DNA from: Candidatus Zixiibacteriota bacterium
Lineage (GTDB): Bacteria > Zixibacteria > MSB-5A5 > JAABVY01
Assembly (NCBI GenBank): GCA_011056555.1
Contig: DSEQ01000033.1
Span: forward strand, 1-64,000
Length of the DNA: 64,000 nucleotides
Direction of reading: 5' to 3'
The position numbers and the translations under genes were made by a program. Below, one piece after another: positions 38,257 through 48,003 of the stretch (position 1 is the stretch's first letter; the number at the start of each line of letters is the position of its first letter). The notes under the pieces were generated by a model, which did no database searches, had not been told where the DNA came from, and saw only the letters and a list, made by a program, of their open reading frames with translations.

Positions 38257-39634
38257 CATAAAGCCCCTGGAGATCGAGGGCCGCAAATACGGCGGGCCAT
38301 GGATTTCCAGTGACATAACCATGAGTGATGTCACTGATGATGTTATGGCCCCGGTAATCAGGAAGCCCGGGGTTATCTGGATCATCCTCTTTATGATGGC
38401 ATTAGCCGGGGTCGGACTTCTGGGTTTTGTCCTTACCATACAGATGTTGAAGGGTATCGGTATTCTGGGATTGAATCATCCGGTGGCCTGGGGTGTGTAT
38501 ATCACAAACTTTGTCTTCTGGGTAGGTATCGGCCATGCAGGCACACTGATCTCGGCAATTTTATTCCTGCTCAGGCAGAAATGGCGCAATTCGATTAACC
38601 GTACCGCCGAGGCGATGACGATTTTTGCGGTCATATGCGCGGGCTTATTCCCATTGATACATGTCGGGCGCACCTGGGTGGCATATTGGCTGGTACCGTA
38701 TCCGAATGCACGCGAACTCTGGGTCAACTTCCGATCTCCTCTGGTCTGGGACGTTTTCGCTGTTACGACATATTTGACTATATCATTTTTATTCTGGTAC
38801 CAGGGCCTGTTGCCTGATTTCGCAACACTACGCGACAGGGCTAAAAATAAAATACAGAAATGGTTTTATCGTATTTTGGCTATGGGCTGGAAGGGGAAGG
38901 CCAGGGACTGGAATCACTATGAGAGAGCTTATCTGCAATTTGCCTGGCTGGCGACGCCTCTGGTGCTTTCGGTGCACAGTATCGTATCCTTCGACTTCGC
39001 TGTTTCACAGCTGCCGGGATGGCATGCTACGATTTTCCCGCCCTATTTTGTGGCCGGCGCAATTTTCTCCGGCATGGGGATGGTGGTCACCCTTCTGGTA
39101 ATACTGCGAAAGAGCATGAATCTTGAAAAATATATAACCATCAGGCACCTGGAAATGATGAACAAAGTCATACTGCTGACCTCCATGTTTGTCGGTTATT
39201 CCTACCTGATGGAGTTCTTCGTGGCCTGGTACTCTGATGAACCGTTTGAACAGTATGTGTTTTTGAACAGGCTGGTGGGACCGTATTCGTGGGCGATCTG
39301 GACCATGCTGATCTGTAATGTCTTTATACCGTTGGTGTTCTTTTTCAAGAAAGCCAGGACCTCGATTCCGATTATGTTCGCGGTTTCGATCTGTGTCAAT
39401 ATCGGCATGTGGTTCGAGCGTTTTAATATCATTGTAACATCATTGCACAGGGACTTCCTGCCATCGAACTGGGGGATGTACACACCAACCTGGGCCGACT
39501 GGTCAGTGACACTGGGCTCGTTCGGATTATTCTTCACGCTGTTTTTGCTGTTTATAAAATTCTTTCCGGCGGTTTCAATTGCTGAATTGAAAAGCATTTT
39601 AACCAGGCCATTCAGGAGGGGAGCCAATGCCTGA
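38219..39634 (+). CDS. actC: Alternative complex III quinol-binding membrane subunit ActC (NrfD family)
   Basis: A 471-residue NrfD/PsrC-type protein with about ten membrane helices, e.g. [19 protein letters not shown] near 50 and [20 protein letters not shown] near 100, the latter resembling the quinol-site helix of ActC/PsrC. Later helices carry [28 protein letters not shown]. It should oxidise menaquinol or ubiquinol and couple this to proton movement together with ActF. The start at 38219 has AAGGA six bases upstream and overlaps actB by 38 bp; ATG at 38237 is an alternative. It overlaps actD by 8 bp. Confidence 0.9.
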   Translation: MRKKISMKMKSTDIKPLEIEGRKYGGPWISSDITMSDVTDDVMAPVIRKPGVIWIILFMMALAGVGLLGFVLTIQMLKGIGILGLNHPVAWGVYITNFVFWVGIGHAGTLISAILFLLRQKWRNSINRTAEAMTIFAVICAGLFPLIHVGRTWVAYWLVPYPNARELWVNFRSPLVWDVFAVTTYLTISFLFWYQGLLPDFATLRDRAKNKIQKWFYRILAMGWKGKARDWNHYERAYLQFAWLATPLVLSVHSIVSFDFAVSQLPGWHATIFPPYFVAGAIFSGMGMVVTLLVILRKSMNLEKYITIRHLEMMNKVILLTSMFVGYSYLMEFFVAWYSDEPFEQYVFLNRLVGPYSWAIWTMLICNVFIPLVFFFKKARTSIPIMFAVSICVNIGMWFERFNIIVTSLHRDFLPSNWGMYTPTWADWSVTLGSFGLFFTLFLLFIKFFPAVSIAELKSILTRPFRRGANA

Positions 39635-40145
39635 GAGCAGGATTATAGCCGGATTCATGGATGATCCCGAACAATTTCTTGAAGTTGGGAGCAGGGCCAG
39701 GGAGCATGGCTACAAGAACCTGGATGGTGTGATGCCATACCCGGTGCATGGTTTTGAGGAGGCGCTGGGCCTGAAAAAATCCCGGGTGCCGGCGGCGGCG
39801 AAGCTGATGCTTGTGATCGGTGCGGGATTGGGCCTGTTGTTTGCCGGATGGACCTCGGCCGTTGCCTGGCCTATCAATGTCGGCGGCAAACCGCTTTTCT
39901 CATGGCAGGCCTTCATTCCAATCGTCTTTGAATGCGGCGTACTCCTGGCCGGCATTACAACCTTTATACTGCTCTTTCATCTGGGCCGGTTCTATCCCGC
40001 CAAGGATCCGAAGATGATTCGTGAACGATTAACAGATAATCAATTCGCGGTTGTGATTCCTGTCGAGGACAATGGAAATATAGAAGACATCAGGGAATTT
40101 TTTACGAAACATGGTATTGAAGATGTCGATGAATTTGAAATATAG
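39627..40145 (+). CDS. actD: Alternative complex III subunit ActD (DUF3341)
   Basis: A 172-residue protein with a soluble N-terminus ([45 protein letters not shown]), two membrane helices (about 56-78 and 94-115) and a C-terminal soluble segment. This is the DUF3341/ActD layout: a structural subunit that packs beside ActC and ActF. GGAGGGG precedes the ATG within the end of actC (8-bp overlap). It shares its 3' end with actE. Confidence 0.88.
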   Translation: MPESRIIAGFMDDPEQFLEVGSRAREHGYKNLDGVMPYPVHGFEEALGLKKSRVPAAAKLMLVIGAGLGLLFAGWTSAVAWPINVGGKPLFSWQAFIPIVFECGVLLAGITTFILLFHLGRFYPAKDPKMIRERLTDNQFAVVIPVEDNGNIEDIREFFTKHGIEDVDEFEI

Positions 40146-40701
40146 CATATTGATTTTTGGAATTCTGGCTTTGTTGATCTCCTGTGGAGACAGGGAGACC
40201 ACAGAGCTTCAGTACACACCGGATATGTATGTTTCCCCGGCCATCAAGCCGCAGGAGAAAGAGCCCTCCGATTCCGGTCAGATAGCGATGAGGCTGCCGC
40301 CAGAGGGCACAGTTCCGAGAAATTTCGAGCCCTATCAGCTCCAGGCAACAGATACGCTGGCGGCATCAGAACTGATAAATCCGATCCCGGCCACAGAGGA
40401 GGTCCTGTCTGTGGGCCAGAAATATTATGATATCTTCTGCTATACCTGTCATGGTGAAGCCGGGGCCGGTGATGGTCCGATTATTCCCAAGATGACAAAG
40501 CCGCCGGTTTTGTATTCCAGGAAAGTTATAGATTGGTCCGACGGCAGGATATATCACCTGATAACTTATGGCCAGGGTAATATGCCCAGCTATCGGAATT
40601 ATATCGATCCTGCAACCCGCTGGGCGATTATCCATTATTTGAGAGTATTACAGAAATCCATGAATCCTTCGGGTGAGGAGCTGGCGACGCAGCAGCAATA
40701 G
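40129..40701 (+). CDS. actE: Alternative complex III monohaem cytochrome c subunit ActE, lipoprotein
   Basis: About 190 residues from the ATG at 40129, which makes a compact lipoprotein signal ([19 protein letters not shown], lipidated Cys near 19). In-frame ATGs at 40111 and 40123 are alternatives, and none has a strong ribosome-binding site. One class I haem site, CYTCHG, follows near residue 104, with a probable distal Met in YGQGNMPSYRN. In alternative complex III ActE is the membrane-anchored periplasmic cytochrome. It begins inside actD and ends 40 bp before the preferred actF start. Confidence 0.87.
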   Translation: MNLKYSILIFGILALLISCGDRETTELQYTPDMYVSPAIKPQEKEPSDSGQIAMRLPPEGTVPRNFEPYQLQATDTLAASELINPIPATEEVLSVGQKYYDIFCYTCHGEAGAGDGPIIPKMTKPPVLYSRKVIDWSDGRIYHLITYGQGNMPSYRNYIDPATRWAIIHYLRVLQKSMNPSGEELATQQQ

Positions 40702-40741
40702 AAGGTAATTTTGTATCATGCATGAAGAAGGAATACCGGAA

Positions 40742-41917
40742 ATGAAAAATATCGGCCCACTCGATAACAATGGGCGATTTGATGTCGTGCTGGCCCTCTT
40801 TTTCCTGGTCGGGGTGGCCTCATTCATTGCCGGATTATTCGTGGATGCCCAGAGGGCCTGGTACAATTATCTTATAGAATTTTTCTTCTTCCTGTCTATC
40901 GCTCTGGGCGGGCTGGTATTTGCGGCGGTGCAATACGCCTCCAGTGCGGCCTGGTCTGTCACGATCAGGAGAATAGGCGAGGGACTGTTTTCTTATCTTC
41001 CCGGCCTGGCCATAACGGTTGCGATACTTCTTCTGGGAGTAAAAGAGCTTTATTCCTGGGCCTATACGGCGCCGCACGATTATTTTACCTATACAAAAGA
41101 GGTCTATATGACCACGCTGTGGTTTATTGTGCGTGAAGCCTTCTTCTTCGCACTCTGGATTTTCTTCGGATTTATGATCGTAAACACATCATTGAAGCAG
41201 GATAAGACCCGGAATCCACGGCTCACCCGCCGCAACAAAAAGCTGAGCATATTCTTCCTGATATTGTTTGGATATACATTCACGTTCTCGTCCATGGATC
41301 TCCTGATGTCGCTGCAGGATCACTTTTATTCCACTATCTTCGGAGTTTACTGCTTCTCGGGATTATTCTTGAGCGGCATGGCGGCGATCGCAATCGTGGT
41401 CATAACCCTCAAGAACAGGGGATACCTGCAAAATGCCGTCGAAAAAAAGCATTTGCATGACCTGGGCACATGGATCATGGCCTTCTCGGTCTTTATGGTG
41501 TACATAGGATTCTCGCAGTATATGCTGATCTGGTATGCCGATCTTCCGCATGAGATTAGTTACCTGATTCCGCGCTCGAGTAACGGCTGGCAGTATCTTT
41601 TTGCGTTACTGCCATTGTTAAAATGGCTCCTTCCGTTTATAGTATTGATGCCGGAAAAGAACCGCTCCAATCCCAGGGTTATTTTCTGGGTTTCGATTGG
41701 AGTTCTGATCGGCCAGTGGCTGGATATTTACTGGATGGTTGTGCCCAGTTTCTCTGAGTCATTCAGGATGATCAGCTGGATAGAGATCGGTATGTTTCTC
41801 GGTTTCTTCGGGCTCTACGGCCTTGTGGTCCGCCGCTTTTATAAAAGGCATTCACTGGTATCAGTGGGCGATCCCAACCTGGAGACATGTTTAAAAGGCA
41901 GGTATCTGCATGTCTAA
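40742..41917 (+). CDS. actF: Alternative complex III membrane subunit ActF (NrfD-like)
   Basis: About 391 residues with ten or so membrane helices; the second NrfD-like subunit of alternative complex III, related to ActC but shorter. Recognisable blocks are LIEFFFFLSIALGGLVFAAVQYASSAAWSV, TFTFSSMDLLMSLQDHFYSTIFGVYCFSG and FSQYMLIWYADLPHEISY. The ATG at 40742 has GAAGGA about nine bases upstream; ATG at 40718 is an alternative with a poorer site. It ends 8 bp inside the following cytochrome gene. Confidence 0.88.
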   Translation: MKNIGPLDNNGRFDVVLALFFLVGVASFIAGLFVDAQRAWYNYLIEFFFFLSIALGGLVFAAVQYASSAAWSVTIRRIGEGLFSYLPGLAITVAILLLGVKELYSWAYTAPHDYFTYTKEVYMTTLWFIVREAFFFALWIFFGFMIVNTSLKQDKTRNPRLTRRNKKLSIFFLILFGYTFTFSSMDLLMSLQDHFYSTIFGVYCFSGLFLSGMAAIAIVVITLKNRGYLQNAVEKKHLHDLGTWIMAFSVFMVYIGFSQYMLIWYADLPHEISYLIPRSSNGWQYLFALLPLLKWLLPFIVLMPEKNRSNPRVIFWVSIGVLIGQWLDIYWMVVPSFSESFRMISWIEIGMFLGFFGLYGLVVRRFYKRHSLVSVGDPNLETCLKGRYLHV

Positions 41918-42839
41918 GATCAAGGAAAAATTGAATCTGCTTCTATATATTTTTATGCTGGCGCTGGCCATTGTGCTGGTGCTGAAGGCATTCTTCATTG
42001 GCTATGAGCGGGGCGAGTTTGAAGGCAAGTATTACCCGCCCCGGGAGAAAGGACCGCCCGAGGAAGAAGTTGAACAAGTCAACCTGCGCGCCCTGCTTGA
42101 GCCCACAGAAGAACTTCTGAAAGAAGGTAAGCAGTTATATCAGCTGAATTGCGCCTCATGCCATGGCCAGAACGGTAGTGGTGATGGCCCGAAATCAGCC
42201 GGCCTCAATCCTCCCCCCAGGAATTTTCAGGAGGAAAAATTTAAATACGGCGCCTCCTCTCTGGAAATTTATAATACCATTACCAAAGGTGTGACGGGAA
42301 CTTCCATGCCTGCTTTTGACCTGCTTCCCGAACAGGACCGCATGGCAATGGCTCATTATGTGCAGACCTTCGTGCCCGATCCGCCCCAGAATCCCCCTGA
42401 ACTGGTGGCTGAACTTCCCGAATTGGATGAGGGAGAGGCAGCCCCCGCTGATACTGCAGTTGCCGACACAGCGGCAGTTCCCAAGACGATTCCGCTCGAT
42501 TCGGCCAGACAAGCCTATCTGGCACAGTTCGCATTGGCGGCCGAAGCTCCGTCGGGCATCAGTATAAACGAGCTCTTCGAAAAACATTGCGCCTCCTGTC
42601 ATGGAAGTTACGGCGAGGGACAGTTGCGGGCGGAACAAGTTGTGCCCAGCAGTGTTATTTATCTGGACGCTGGAGTTCTGGCCGGCAAGGATGGCGGTAA
42701 ATTTCTGAATAAAGAGACATTTAAGAAATTCATCACCAACGGTACACCCGGACTTCCCGGCCACAATTTCGGATTCTTGACAGAGAATGAGCTGAACGAT
42801 ATATACAATTATTTACAGAGATTATCGAAGACAAGATAG
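41910..42839 (+). CDS. Membrane-anchored dihaem cytochrome c
   Basis: A 309-residue protein with an N-terminal anchor helix (about 10-30) and two class I cytochrome c domains. The haem sites are CASCHG near residues 81-86 and 227-232, and a likely distal Met lies in GTSMPAF of the first domain. The domains are separated by a Pro/Ala/Glu/Asp-rich linker (about 155-195). Lying between actF and coxB, it probably carries electrons from alternative complex III to the CuA site of the oxidase, or is an added cytochrome subunit of their supercomplex. It overlaps actF by 8 bp and precedes coxB by 12 bp. In some related operons this position holds a monohaem cytochrome. Confidence 0.83.
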   Translation: MSKIKEKLNLLLYIFMLALAIVLVLKAFFIGYERGEFEGKYYPPREKGPPEEEVEQVNLRALLEPTEELLKEGKQLYQLNCASCHGQNGSGDGPKSAGLNPPPRNFQEEKFKYGASSLEIYNTITKGVTGTSMPAFDLLPEQDRMAMAHYVQTFVPDPPQNPPELVAELPELDEGEAAPADTAVADTAAVPKTIPLDSARQAYLAQFALAAEAPSGISINELFEKHCASCHGSYGEGQLRAEQVVPSSVIYLDAGVLAGKDGGKFLNKETFKKFITNGTPGLPGHNFGFLTENELNDIYNYLQRLSKTR

Positions 42840-42851
42840 AGGTTTAGATAG

Positions 42852-43646
42852 ATGTCTTTCAGTAAGTTATTGCAGGCAATATTTTTCAGCCTGAGTTTGC
42901 TGGTGATACTGGGACTTTTTACAGCACTGAGCGCGGAAGAGGACATAACCAACTGGCTCTCGGAGCCTGCCACGCCGCTGGCAGAGGAGGTGCGAGGCAG
43001 TTTCATTTTCACTTTGCTGCTGATCCTGCCCTTTCTATTTCTTGCCGAGGGCCTGCTGATCTTTGTGATTTTTAAATTCAGGAAGCGCCCCGGCAAAGAA
43101 CCGGCCACATTTCATGAAAATGTCAAGCTGGAAATAGCCTGGACCCTAGCCCCGGCGATTACACTCGTTATTCTGGCACTTTCGACCTTTACACTGATTA
43201 AGAGAATCAATTACTCGCCCCACACAGATCTGGTGGTGCAGGTGGAAGCCCAGAGATTTTTCTGGAAATATACCTATCCCGAATACGATATAGCAATTGC
43301 CGAGGAACCACTGGTTGTCCCGGCCGACAAATATGTTACTCTTTACGGCACCAGTATGGACGTTATTCATTCCTGGTGGGTGCCGGCTTTTGGAGTTAAA
43401 AAAGACTTTATGCCCGGCAGAATCACGGAACTCTGGTTCAAGGCCAAACCCGGCGTCTATGAAGGACAGTGTGCCGAGCTTTGTGGTCCGCTTCATGCTG
43501 AGATGTTAATTGATGTCAAGGTTTTGCCGGAAGATGAATTCATGGCCTGGGTAAGAGAGAAGCAGGCTGAGGCGGAAAATATCGAGGTCCGGCCCGCCTC
43601 TGCAATTGAGCAGGCTCGGGAGGACACAGTTGATGTTATCAATTAG
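42852..43646 (+). CDS. coxB: Cytochrome c oxidase subunit II
   Basis: A 264-residue subunit with a signal-like N-terminus, two membrane helices (about 50-75 and 95-117) and a periplasmic cupredoxin domain. The CuA ligands are all visible: His173 (HSWW), Cys207, Glu209, Cys211, His215 and Met218 in CAELCGPLHAEM. Unlike caa3 oxidases no haem-binding CxxCH is fused to its C-terminus; a separate dihaem cytochrome gene just upstream may substitute. It accepts electrons from cytochrome c and passes them to haem a. The gene sits 18 bp before coxA. Confidence 0.92.
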   Translation: MSFSKLLQAIFFSLSLLVILGLFTALSAEEDITNWLSEPATPLAEEVRGSFIFTLLLILPFLFLAEGLLIFVIFKFRKRPGKEPATFHENVKLEIAWTLAPAITLVILALSTFTLIKRINYSPHTDLVVQVEAQRFFWKYTYPEYDIAIAEEPLVVPADKYVTLYGTSMDVIHSWWVPAFGVKKDFMPGRITELWFKAKPGVYEGQCAELCGPLHAEMLIDVKVLPEDEFMAWVREKQAEAENIEVRPASAIEQAREDTVDVIN

Positions 43647-43664
43647 GAAGATGATTGGAATATT

Positions 43665-45281
43665 ATGGCTACTGTAACTGCAGATGAAAAACCGGCCCCG
43701 GCTGAGCAGCCCGGGAAGAGCACGGGCGGTAAATTATATGAATGGCTTGCCACCGGCGACCATAAGAAGATCGGGATCATGTATCTCTGGTTTTCGCTGA
43801 TTATGGCTCTGGCAGGGGGCGGCTTTGCCGGAATGATCCGCGGACAGCTGGCCACTCCGGACAGCGGTCTTTTGACGCCGGAATTCTATAATATGGTTCT
43901 TTCCATGCATGCCACCTTGATGATCTTCTTTGTAATCATCCCGGCCCTGACCGGGTTCGGCAACTACTTTGTGCCGCTTCTAATCGGAGCGCGCGACATG
44001 GCCTTCCCGCGCCTGAATGCTTTCTCATTCTGGCTGGCGGTCCCTGCGGCGGTGCTGATGTTTGCCAGTTTTTTTGTGGCCGGAGGAGCCACGCAAGCTG
44101 GATGGACAGCATATCCGCCATTATCGCTGGCGGCATATTCGGCCGGAGTGGGCATGGACATGTGGATCATGGGGATTATCCTGATCGGACTTTCTTCTAT
44201 CCTGGGAGCGGTCAATTTCATCGTCACCATCGCAAACCTTCGCGCTCCCGGTATGAGCTGGTTCAAGATGCCATTATTTGCCTGGAGCTGGCTGGTGAAC
44301 GCTTCGATGATATTAATAGCTACCCCGGTATTATCGGCAGCAGTTTCCATGCTCCTGGCAGACAGGCTCTTCGGTACCGGATTCGTAACTGTCGGTAAGG
44401 GTGGAGACCCGCTGTTGTATCAGCACCTGTTCTGGTTCTACTCGCATCCTGCGGTGTATATAATGATTCTGCCCGGGTTTGGTATGATCTCCCATGTTGT
44501 CGCGGCATTTTCGAGAAAAAAGATTTTTGGATATAAGGGCATGGTAATAGCGCTCGCCCTGATCGGAATAATCGGCTACACTGTCTGGGCGCACCACATG
44601 TTTGTATCGGGCATGCCCGCCTGGCTGCAGGTGCTCTTCAGCTACCTGACCATGATCATCGCAGTGCCGACCGGAATCAAAGTCTTTAGCTGGATTGCCA
44701 CCGCCTGGGGCGGCTCGATACGATTCACGACCTCCATGAAATTCGCACTGGGATTTATTTCTGTCTTTATCATCGGCGGGATGAGCGGGATTACACTGGC
44801 CAATGTCCCGGTCGATTACCAAGTGCATGATTCATACTATGTGGTTGCTCATTTCCATTATGTGCTGGTGGGAGGCTCGATTCTTGCACTTATGGCGGGA
44901 TTATATTACTGGTTCCCCAAGATGTCAGGAAGATTTTTGAGCGAGAAGCTGGGGCGAATTGTATTCTGGGCGATTTATCTGGGACTGAATGTTACCTTCT
45001 TTCCCATGCATTTTATGGGCATTCAGGGCATGGCGCGAAGAATTTATACTTATCGCCCGGAATTTGCAACATTGAATGCGATCTCCTCGATTGGGTATAT
45101 TTTTATGCTGGTGGGAGGACTCCTGCTCGTTTATGATCTGGTAAGAAACGGTATCTTCAGGAAAAAGCGCGGCTTGATGAATGATCCCTGGGAGGTCAAC
45201 GATATTCAGCAGACGTTAGAATGGGAAATCTCCAGTCCCCCGCCGGACTATAATTTTGAAAAAATACCGGAGATAAAATAA
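43665..45281 (+). CDS. coxA: Cytochrome c oxidase subunit I (A2-type haem-copper oxidase)
   Basis: A 538-residue catalytic subunit with twelve predicted helices. Haem a ligand His81 (SMHATLM), the CuB site HPAVY (His261, Tyr265 cross-link) and HHMF (His310, His311), and the haem-ligand helix VAHFHYVLVGG are present. The segment reads WFYSHPAVY: the D-channel Glu of A1-type oxidases (HPEVY context) is replaced by the Tyr-Ser pair that defines A2-type enzymes such as those of Rhodothermus and Thermus caa3. It reduces oxygen to water and pumps protons. The stop shares its last base with the ctaA start. Confidence 0.93.
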   Translation: MATVTADEKPAPAEQPGKSTGGKLYEWLATGDHKKIGIMYLWFSLIMALAGGGFAGMIRGQLATPDSGLLTPEFYNMVLSMHATLMIFFVIIPALTGFGNYFVPLLIGARDMAFPRLNAFSFWLAVPAAVLMFASFFVAGGATQAGWTAYPPLSLAAYSAGVGMDMWIMGIILIGLSSILGAVNFIVTIANLRAPGMSWFKMPLFAWSWLVNASMILIATPVLSAAVSMLLADRLFGTGFVTVGKGGDPLLYQHLFWFYSHPAVYIMILPGFGMISHVVAAFSRKKIFGYKGMVIALALIGIIGYTVWAHHMFVSGMPAWLQVLFSYLTMIIAVPTGIKVFSWIATAWGGSIRFTTSMKFALGFISVFIIGGMSGITLANVPVDYQVHDSYYVVAHFHYVLVGGSILALMAGLYYWFPKMSGRFLSEKLGRIVFWAIYLGLNVTFFPMHFMGIQGMARRIYTYRPEFATLNAISSIGYIFMLVGGLLLVYDLVRNGIFRKKRGLMNDPWEVNDIQQTLEWEISSPPPDYNFEKIPEIK

Positions 45282-46393
45282 TGTCCGTGGATACTGACAT
45301 GGAGGACAGCGCTCTTACGACCAGCCAAGATACCGAGAAAGCTTATCCGCCGGATAAAAGTCTCGGCAGGTGGTTTCTGTGGGTCAGCATCCTGGTCGTG
45401 TTTCTGGTCGTGATCGGCGGAATAGTGCGTCTGACAGATTCGGGCCTGTCGATCCCGGAATGGCCGATTATAAACGGTTCGCTCCTGCCGCCTGTAACCG
45501 ATGATGACTGGGAGGCTGTTTACAAAACCTATCACAGTGTTATCGAGGGAGTGGAGGTCGACAGCGTCTACCACAATGCCTATCCCGGTATCATTCCGAT
45601 CGGCAGGTTCAAGCAGATGTTTGCGCTGGAATATTTTCACCGCTTTGTGGCCGCTGTTCTGGGCATTCTCTATCTTGTACTGCTGATAAAAGTTATGCGA
45701 AGAAGGGAAATACGTTCACGCTTCGGCGTGCGCATGTGGATCGGCCTGGCGCTTCTGATCCTGCAGGCGGTGATGGGCGGTATAGTAGTCAAATATGATC
45801 TCCAGGCGGAATTTCTGGCAGTGCATCTGGGGCTGGCATTCGCGCTGTTCGGGCTTCTTTACTGGACCTCGATGAGTCTCCTGAGGCCCCCGGATGAACA
45901 TAAGACTTATTACAATAAATTCTTGAGCCGCATCGCCTGGTCAGGAGTGGCCGCGCTTTTCCTGCAGGTTCTTTCCGGGGCTGTGATGGCCGGTACCAAA
46001 GCCGGCCTGAGCTGGAATACATGGCCCTTGATCGGCGATCACCTGATCCCGCCACCAAGCGTGATGTGGCGGTCATATATGGGAATTTTAAATTTCATAC
46101 ATAACACGGTGCTGGTGCAGTTTATTCATAGATGGTGGGCCTTTGCCGCCCTTATCGTGATTGTCTTTCTCGTATTTTATTCCCTGAAGTTCAAGGTTAC
46201 TCCCCGTTGTCGAATCGCTTTCAGGGTGATTACAAGCGTGGTTGCGCTGCAGATAATTCTGGGTATAATTACACTTTTAACAAAAGTCCCACCGACTTTG
46301 GGCGTACTGCACCTGACCCTGGGAATTATCTTATTTGGAAATATGCTATATATAACCTATGAGTTGAAGAATCATGAAGTCCAACTGGCGTAG
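45281..46393 (+). CDS. ctaA: Haem A synthase (COX15/CtaA)
   Basis: A 370-residue polytopic enzyme that oxidises the C8 methyl of haem O to the formyl group of haem A. Four conserved His-containing helices of the family are seen: LEYFHRFVAAVLG, LAVHLGLAFALFG, VQFIHRWWAFAAL and LGVLHLTLGIILF, with the N-terminal motif VVIGGIVRLTDSGLSIPEWP. The gene begins on the last base of coxA and runs 20 bp into ctaB, so translation is coupled. Its presence with ctaB indicates the oxidase uses A-type haems. Confidence 0.92.
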   Translation: MSVDTDMEDSALTTSQDTEKAYPPDKSLGRWFLWVSILVVFLVVIGGIVRLTDSGLSIPEWPIINGSLLPPVTDDDWEAVYKTYHSVIEGVEVDSVYHNAYPGIIPIGRFKQMFALEYFHRFVAAVLGILYLVLLIKVMRRREIRSRFGVRMWIGLALLILQAVMGGIVVKYDLQAEFLAVHLGLAFALFGLLYWTSMSLLRPPDEHKTYYNKFLSRIAWSGVAALFLQVLSGAVMAGTKAGLSWNTWPLIGDHLIPPPSVMWRSYMGILNFIHNTVLVQFIHRWWAFAALIVIVFLVFYSLKFKVTPRCRIAFRVITSVVALQIILGIITLLTKVPPTLGVLHLTLGIILFGNMLYITYELKNHEVQLA

Positions 46394-47234
46394 TTACATA
46401 GATCTTACCAAACCTCGCGTTATGGTTCTGGTTGTGCTTTCCGGAATAACGGCTTTGTTCCTGGAAGGTACGGCGGTTTCTCATCCACTTGATGCCCTGC
46501 TGATAACCCTGGGCATCTATCTGGCGGGAGGTTCCGCCAATGCGCTGAACCAGTATTTCGAGCGGGAAATCGATGCCAGGATGAGCCGCACGCGCAACAG
46601 ACGGCCGCTGCCTCTGGGAAATATAGAGCCCCCCAACGCACTTTCTTTTGCGATCATCATTGGTCTTGCATCGATTGCGCTATTTGGTCTGGGATATAAC
46701 TCGCTCTCCGCGCTTCTGGCGCTGGGTACGATAATATTCTACGGCTTTTTCTATACCTTATGGCTCAAGCCGAATACCGATCAGAACATCGTAATCGGCG
46801 GAGCTGCCGGGGCCATGGCTCCCTTGATCGCATGGGCGGCAGCTTCCGGATCGCTGGCAATCGCGCCGGCTATACTATTTCTGATTGTGTTTATCTGGAC
46901 CCCGCCGCATTTCTGGGCTCTGGCTTTGTATTTCAAGGACGATTACAGGAAAGTCGGCTTACCGATGCTGCCGATAGCCAGGGGGGAAAAGAGCACATTG
47001 AACCAGATATTCTTCTACACCATTGCCCTTTTCGCAGTCAGCCTTGCGCTTTTGGCGGTCAGCGCCGGGCCGATATATGCGATAGCGGCAATCCTGCTGG
47101 GCGGTATATTTGTCAAAAAGGCCTATAGCGCAAAGAGTAAGAAGAGCCGGGAGCTGCAATGGGCACTATTCGGGTATTCAATCGTTTATTTATTTGGATT
47201 GTTCTTTGCAATGATAATAGACAGCTTCATTTAG
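46374..47234 (+). CDS. ctaB: Protohaem IX farnesyltransferase (haem O synthase)
   Basis: A 286-residue UbiA-family prenyltransferase. The prenyl-diphosphate/Mg-binding loop NALNQYFEREIDARMSRTRNRRPLPLG (about 52-78) and the second loop YTLWLKPNTDQNIVIGGAAGAMAPLIAW (about 123-150) are diagnostic of CyoE/CtaB, as is FIWTPPHFWALAL. It converts haem B to haem O, the substrate of CtaA encoded just upstream (20-bp overlap). About eight membrane helices. Confidence 0.92.
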   Translation: MKSNWRSYIDLTKPRVMVLVVLSGITALFLEGTAVSHPLDALLITLGIYLAGGSANALNQYFEREIDARMSRTRNRRPLPLGNIEPPNALSFAIIIGLASIALFGLGYNSLSALLALGTIIFYGFFYTLWLKPNTDQNIVIGGAAGAMAPLIAWAAASGSLAIAPAILFLIVFIWTPPHFWALALYFKDDYRKVGLPMLPIARGEKSTLNQIFFYTIALFAVSLALLAVSAGPIYAIAAILLGGIFVKKAYSAKSKKSRELQWALFGYSIVYLFGLFFAMIIDSFI

Positions 47235-47267
47235 AAGTTGTAATATAAATTGATCGAGGTGAGCGAG

Positions 47268-47837
47268 ATGAAGAGAGACAGTAAGATATTATTGGTTTTA
47301 GTTGCGGTCGCAATTGCCATGTTTATATTTGGATATGCCAACGTACCGCTTTTCAAGCGCTTCTGTTCCGCAATCGGAATAGATCTTTCTCCCAATACCG
47401 AGGTGGCGGCGGAGACCAGCGAGATTGAAATCGATTCTACAAGGCAATTGAAAGTGCTGTTTACGACATCGGTCAATGATGATTTGCCGATCGTTTTTGA
47501 ATCTAAAAAGCATCAATCCGAGGTTTTTGTTGGCGAAAGCGACAAAAATATGTATCACTTCGTTAACATGACGGACGATACTCTGTATTTTCGCCCCGTG
47601 CATTCGGTTTTTCCGGCCGATGCTTCGAAAAAATACAGCATGATTGAATGCTTCTGCTTCCGGGATATGATGCTTCTTCCGCATCAAGAGGTCGAGGTGC
47701 CGCTGGTTTATTATTTCAAACCCTCTCTCAGCGAGGAGGTTAATCGCGTAACTATGCACTATACGCTTTTTAAGCGGGATAGAGATGATGTCGATCTGAC
47801 CGGTACACCGGGCGAGTTCAACATGGAGACCAATTAG
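47268..47837 (+). CDS. ctaG: Cytochrome oxidase copper-assembly protein (Cox11/CtaG)
   Basis: About 189 residues from the ATG at 47268, which has GAGGTGAG upstream; a TTG six codons earlier is less likely. One membrane helix (about 6-24) with the Cox11 signature VPLFKRFCSAIGI after it, and the copper-binding motif ECFCF near residue 128 followed by the family's MMLLPHQEVEVPLVYYFKPSL. Cox11 delivers copper to the CuB site of subunit I. Its stop is followed one base later by a small membrane protein gene. Confidence 0.9.
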   Translation: MKRDSKILLVLVAVAIAMFIFGYANVPLFKRFCSAIGIDLSPNTEVAAETSEIEIDSTRQLKVLFTTSVNDDLPIVFESKKHQSEVFVGESDKNMYHFVNMTDDTLYFRPVHSVFPADASKKYSMIECFCFRDMMLLPHQEVEVPLVYYFKPSLSEEVNRVTMHYTLFKRDRDDVDLTGTPGEFNMETN

Positions 47838-47838
47838 G

Positions 47839-48003
47839 ATGCGCAAAGAGCCGCTGGATCCAAAAACCAGAAAGCGAAATATCATCCTGGCGATTATCCT
47901 GGCCGTTATCATTATATTCGTGGCGGTTTTCACAGCCCAGAGTATCTACAAAGCGGATTTCGGCGGTCAGGAACAGGATGAAAATGTAGAGATGGGATAT
48001 TGA
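47839..48003 (+). CDS. Small single-pass membrane protein in the oxidase operon
   Basis: A 54-residue reading frame (MRKEPLDPKTRKRN...EMGY) between ctaG and coxC. Its ATG is one base after the ctaG stop and its TGA overlaps the coxC ATG (TGATG), so it is almost certainly translated. A basic N-terminus is followed by one helix (IILAIILAVIIIFVAVF, about 15-31) and an acidic tail, giving a predicted cytoplasmic N-terminus. It could be a subunit IV-like or assembly component of the oxidase; no family match is recognised, so function is open. Confidence 0.75.
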   Translation: MRKEPLDPKTRKRNIILAIILAVIIIFVAVFTAQSIYKADFGGQEQDENVEMGY

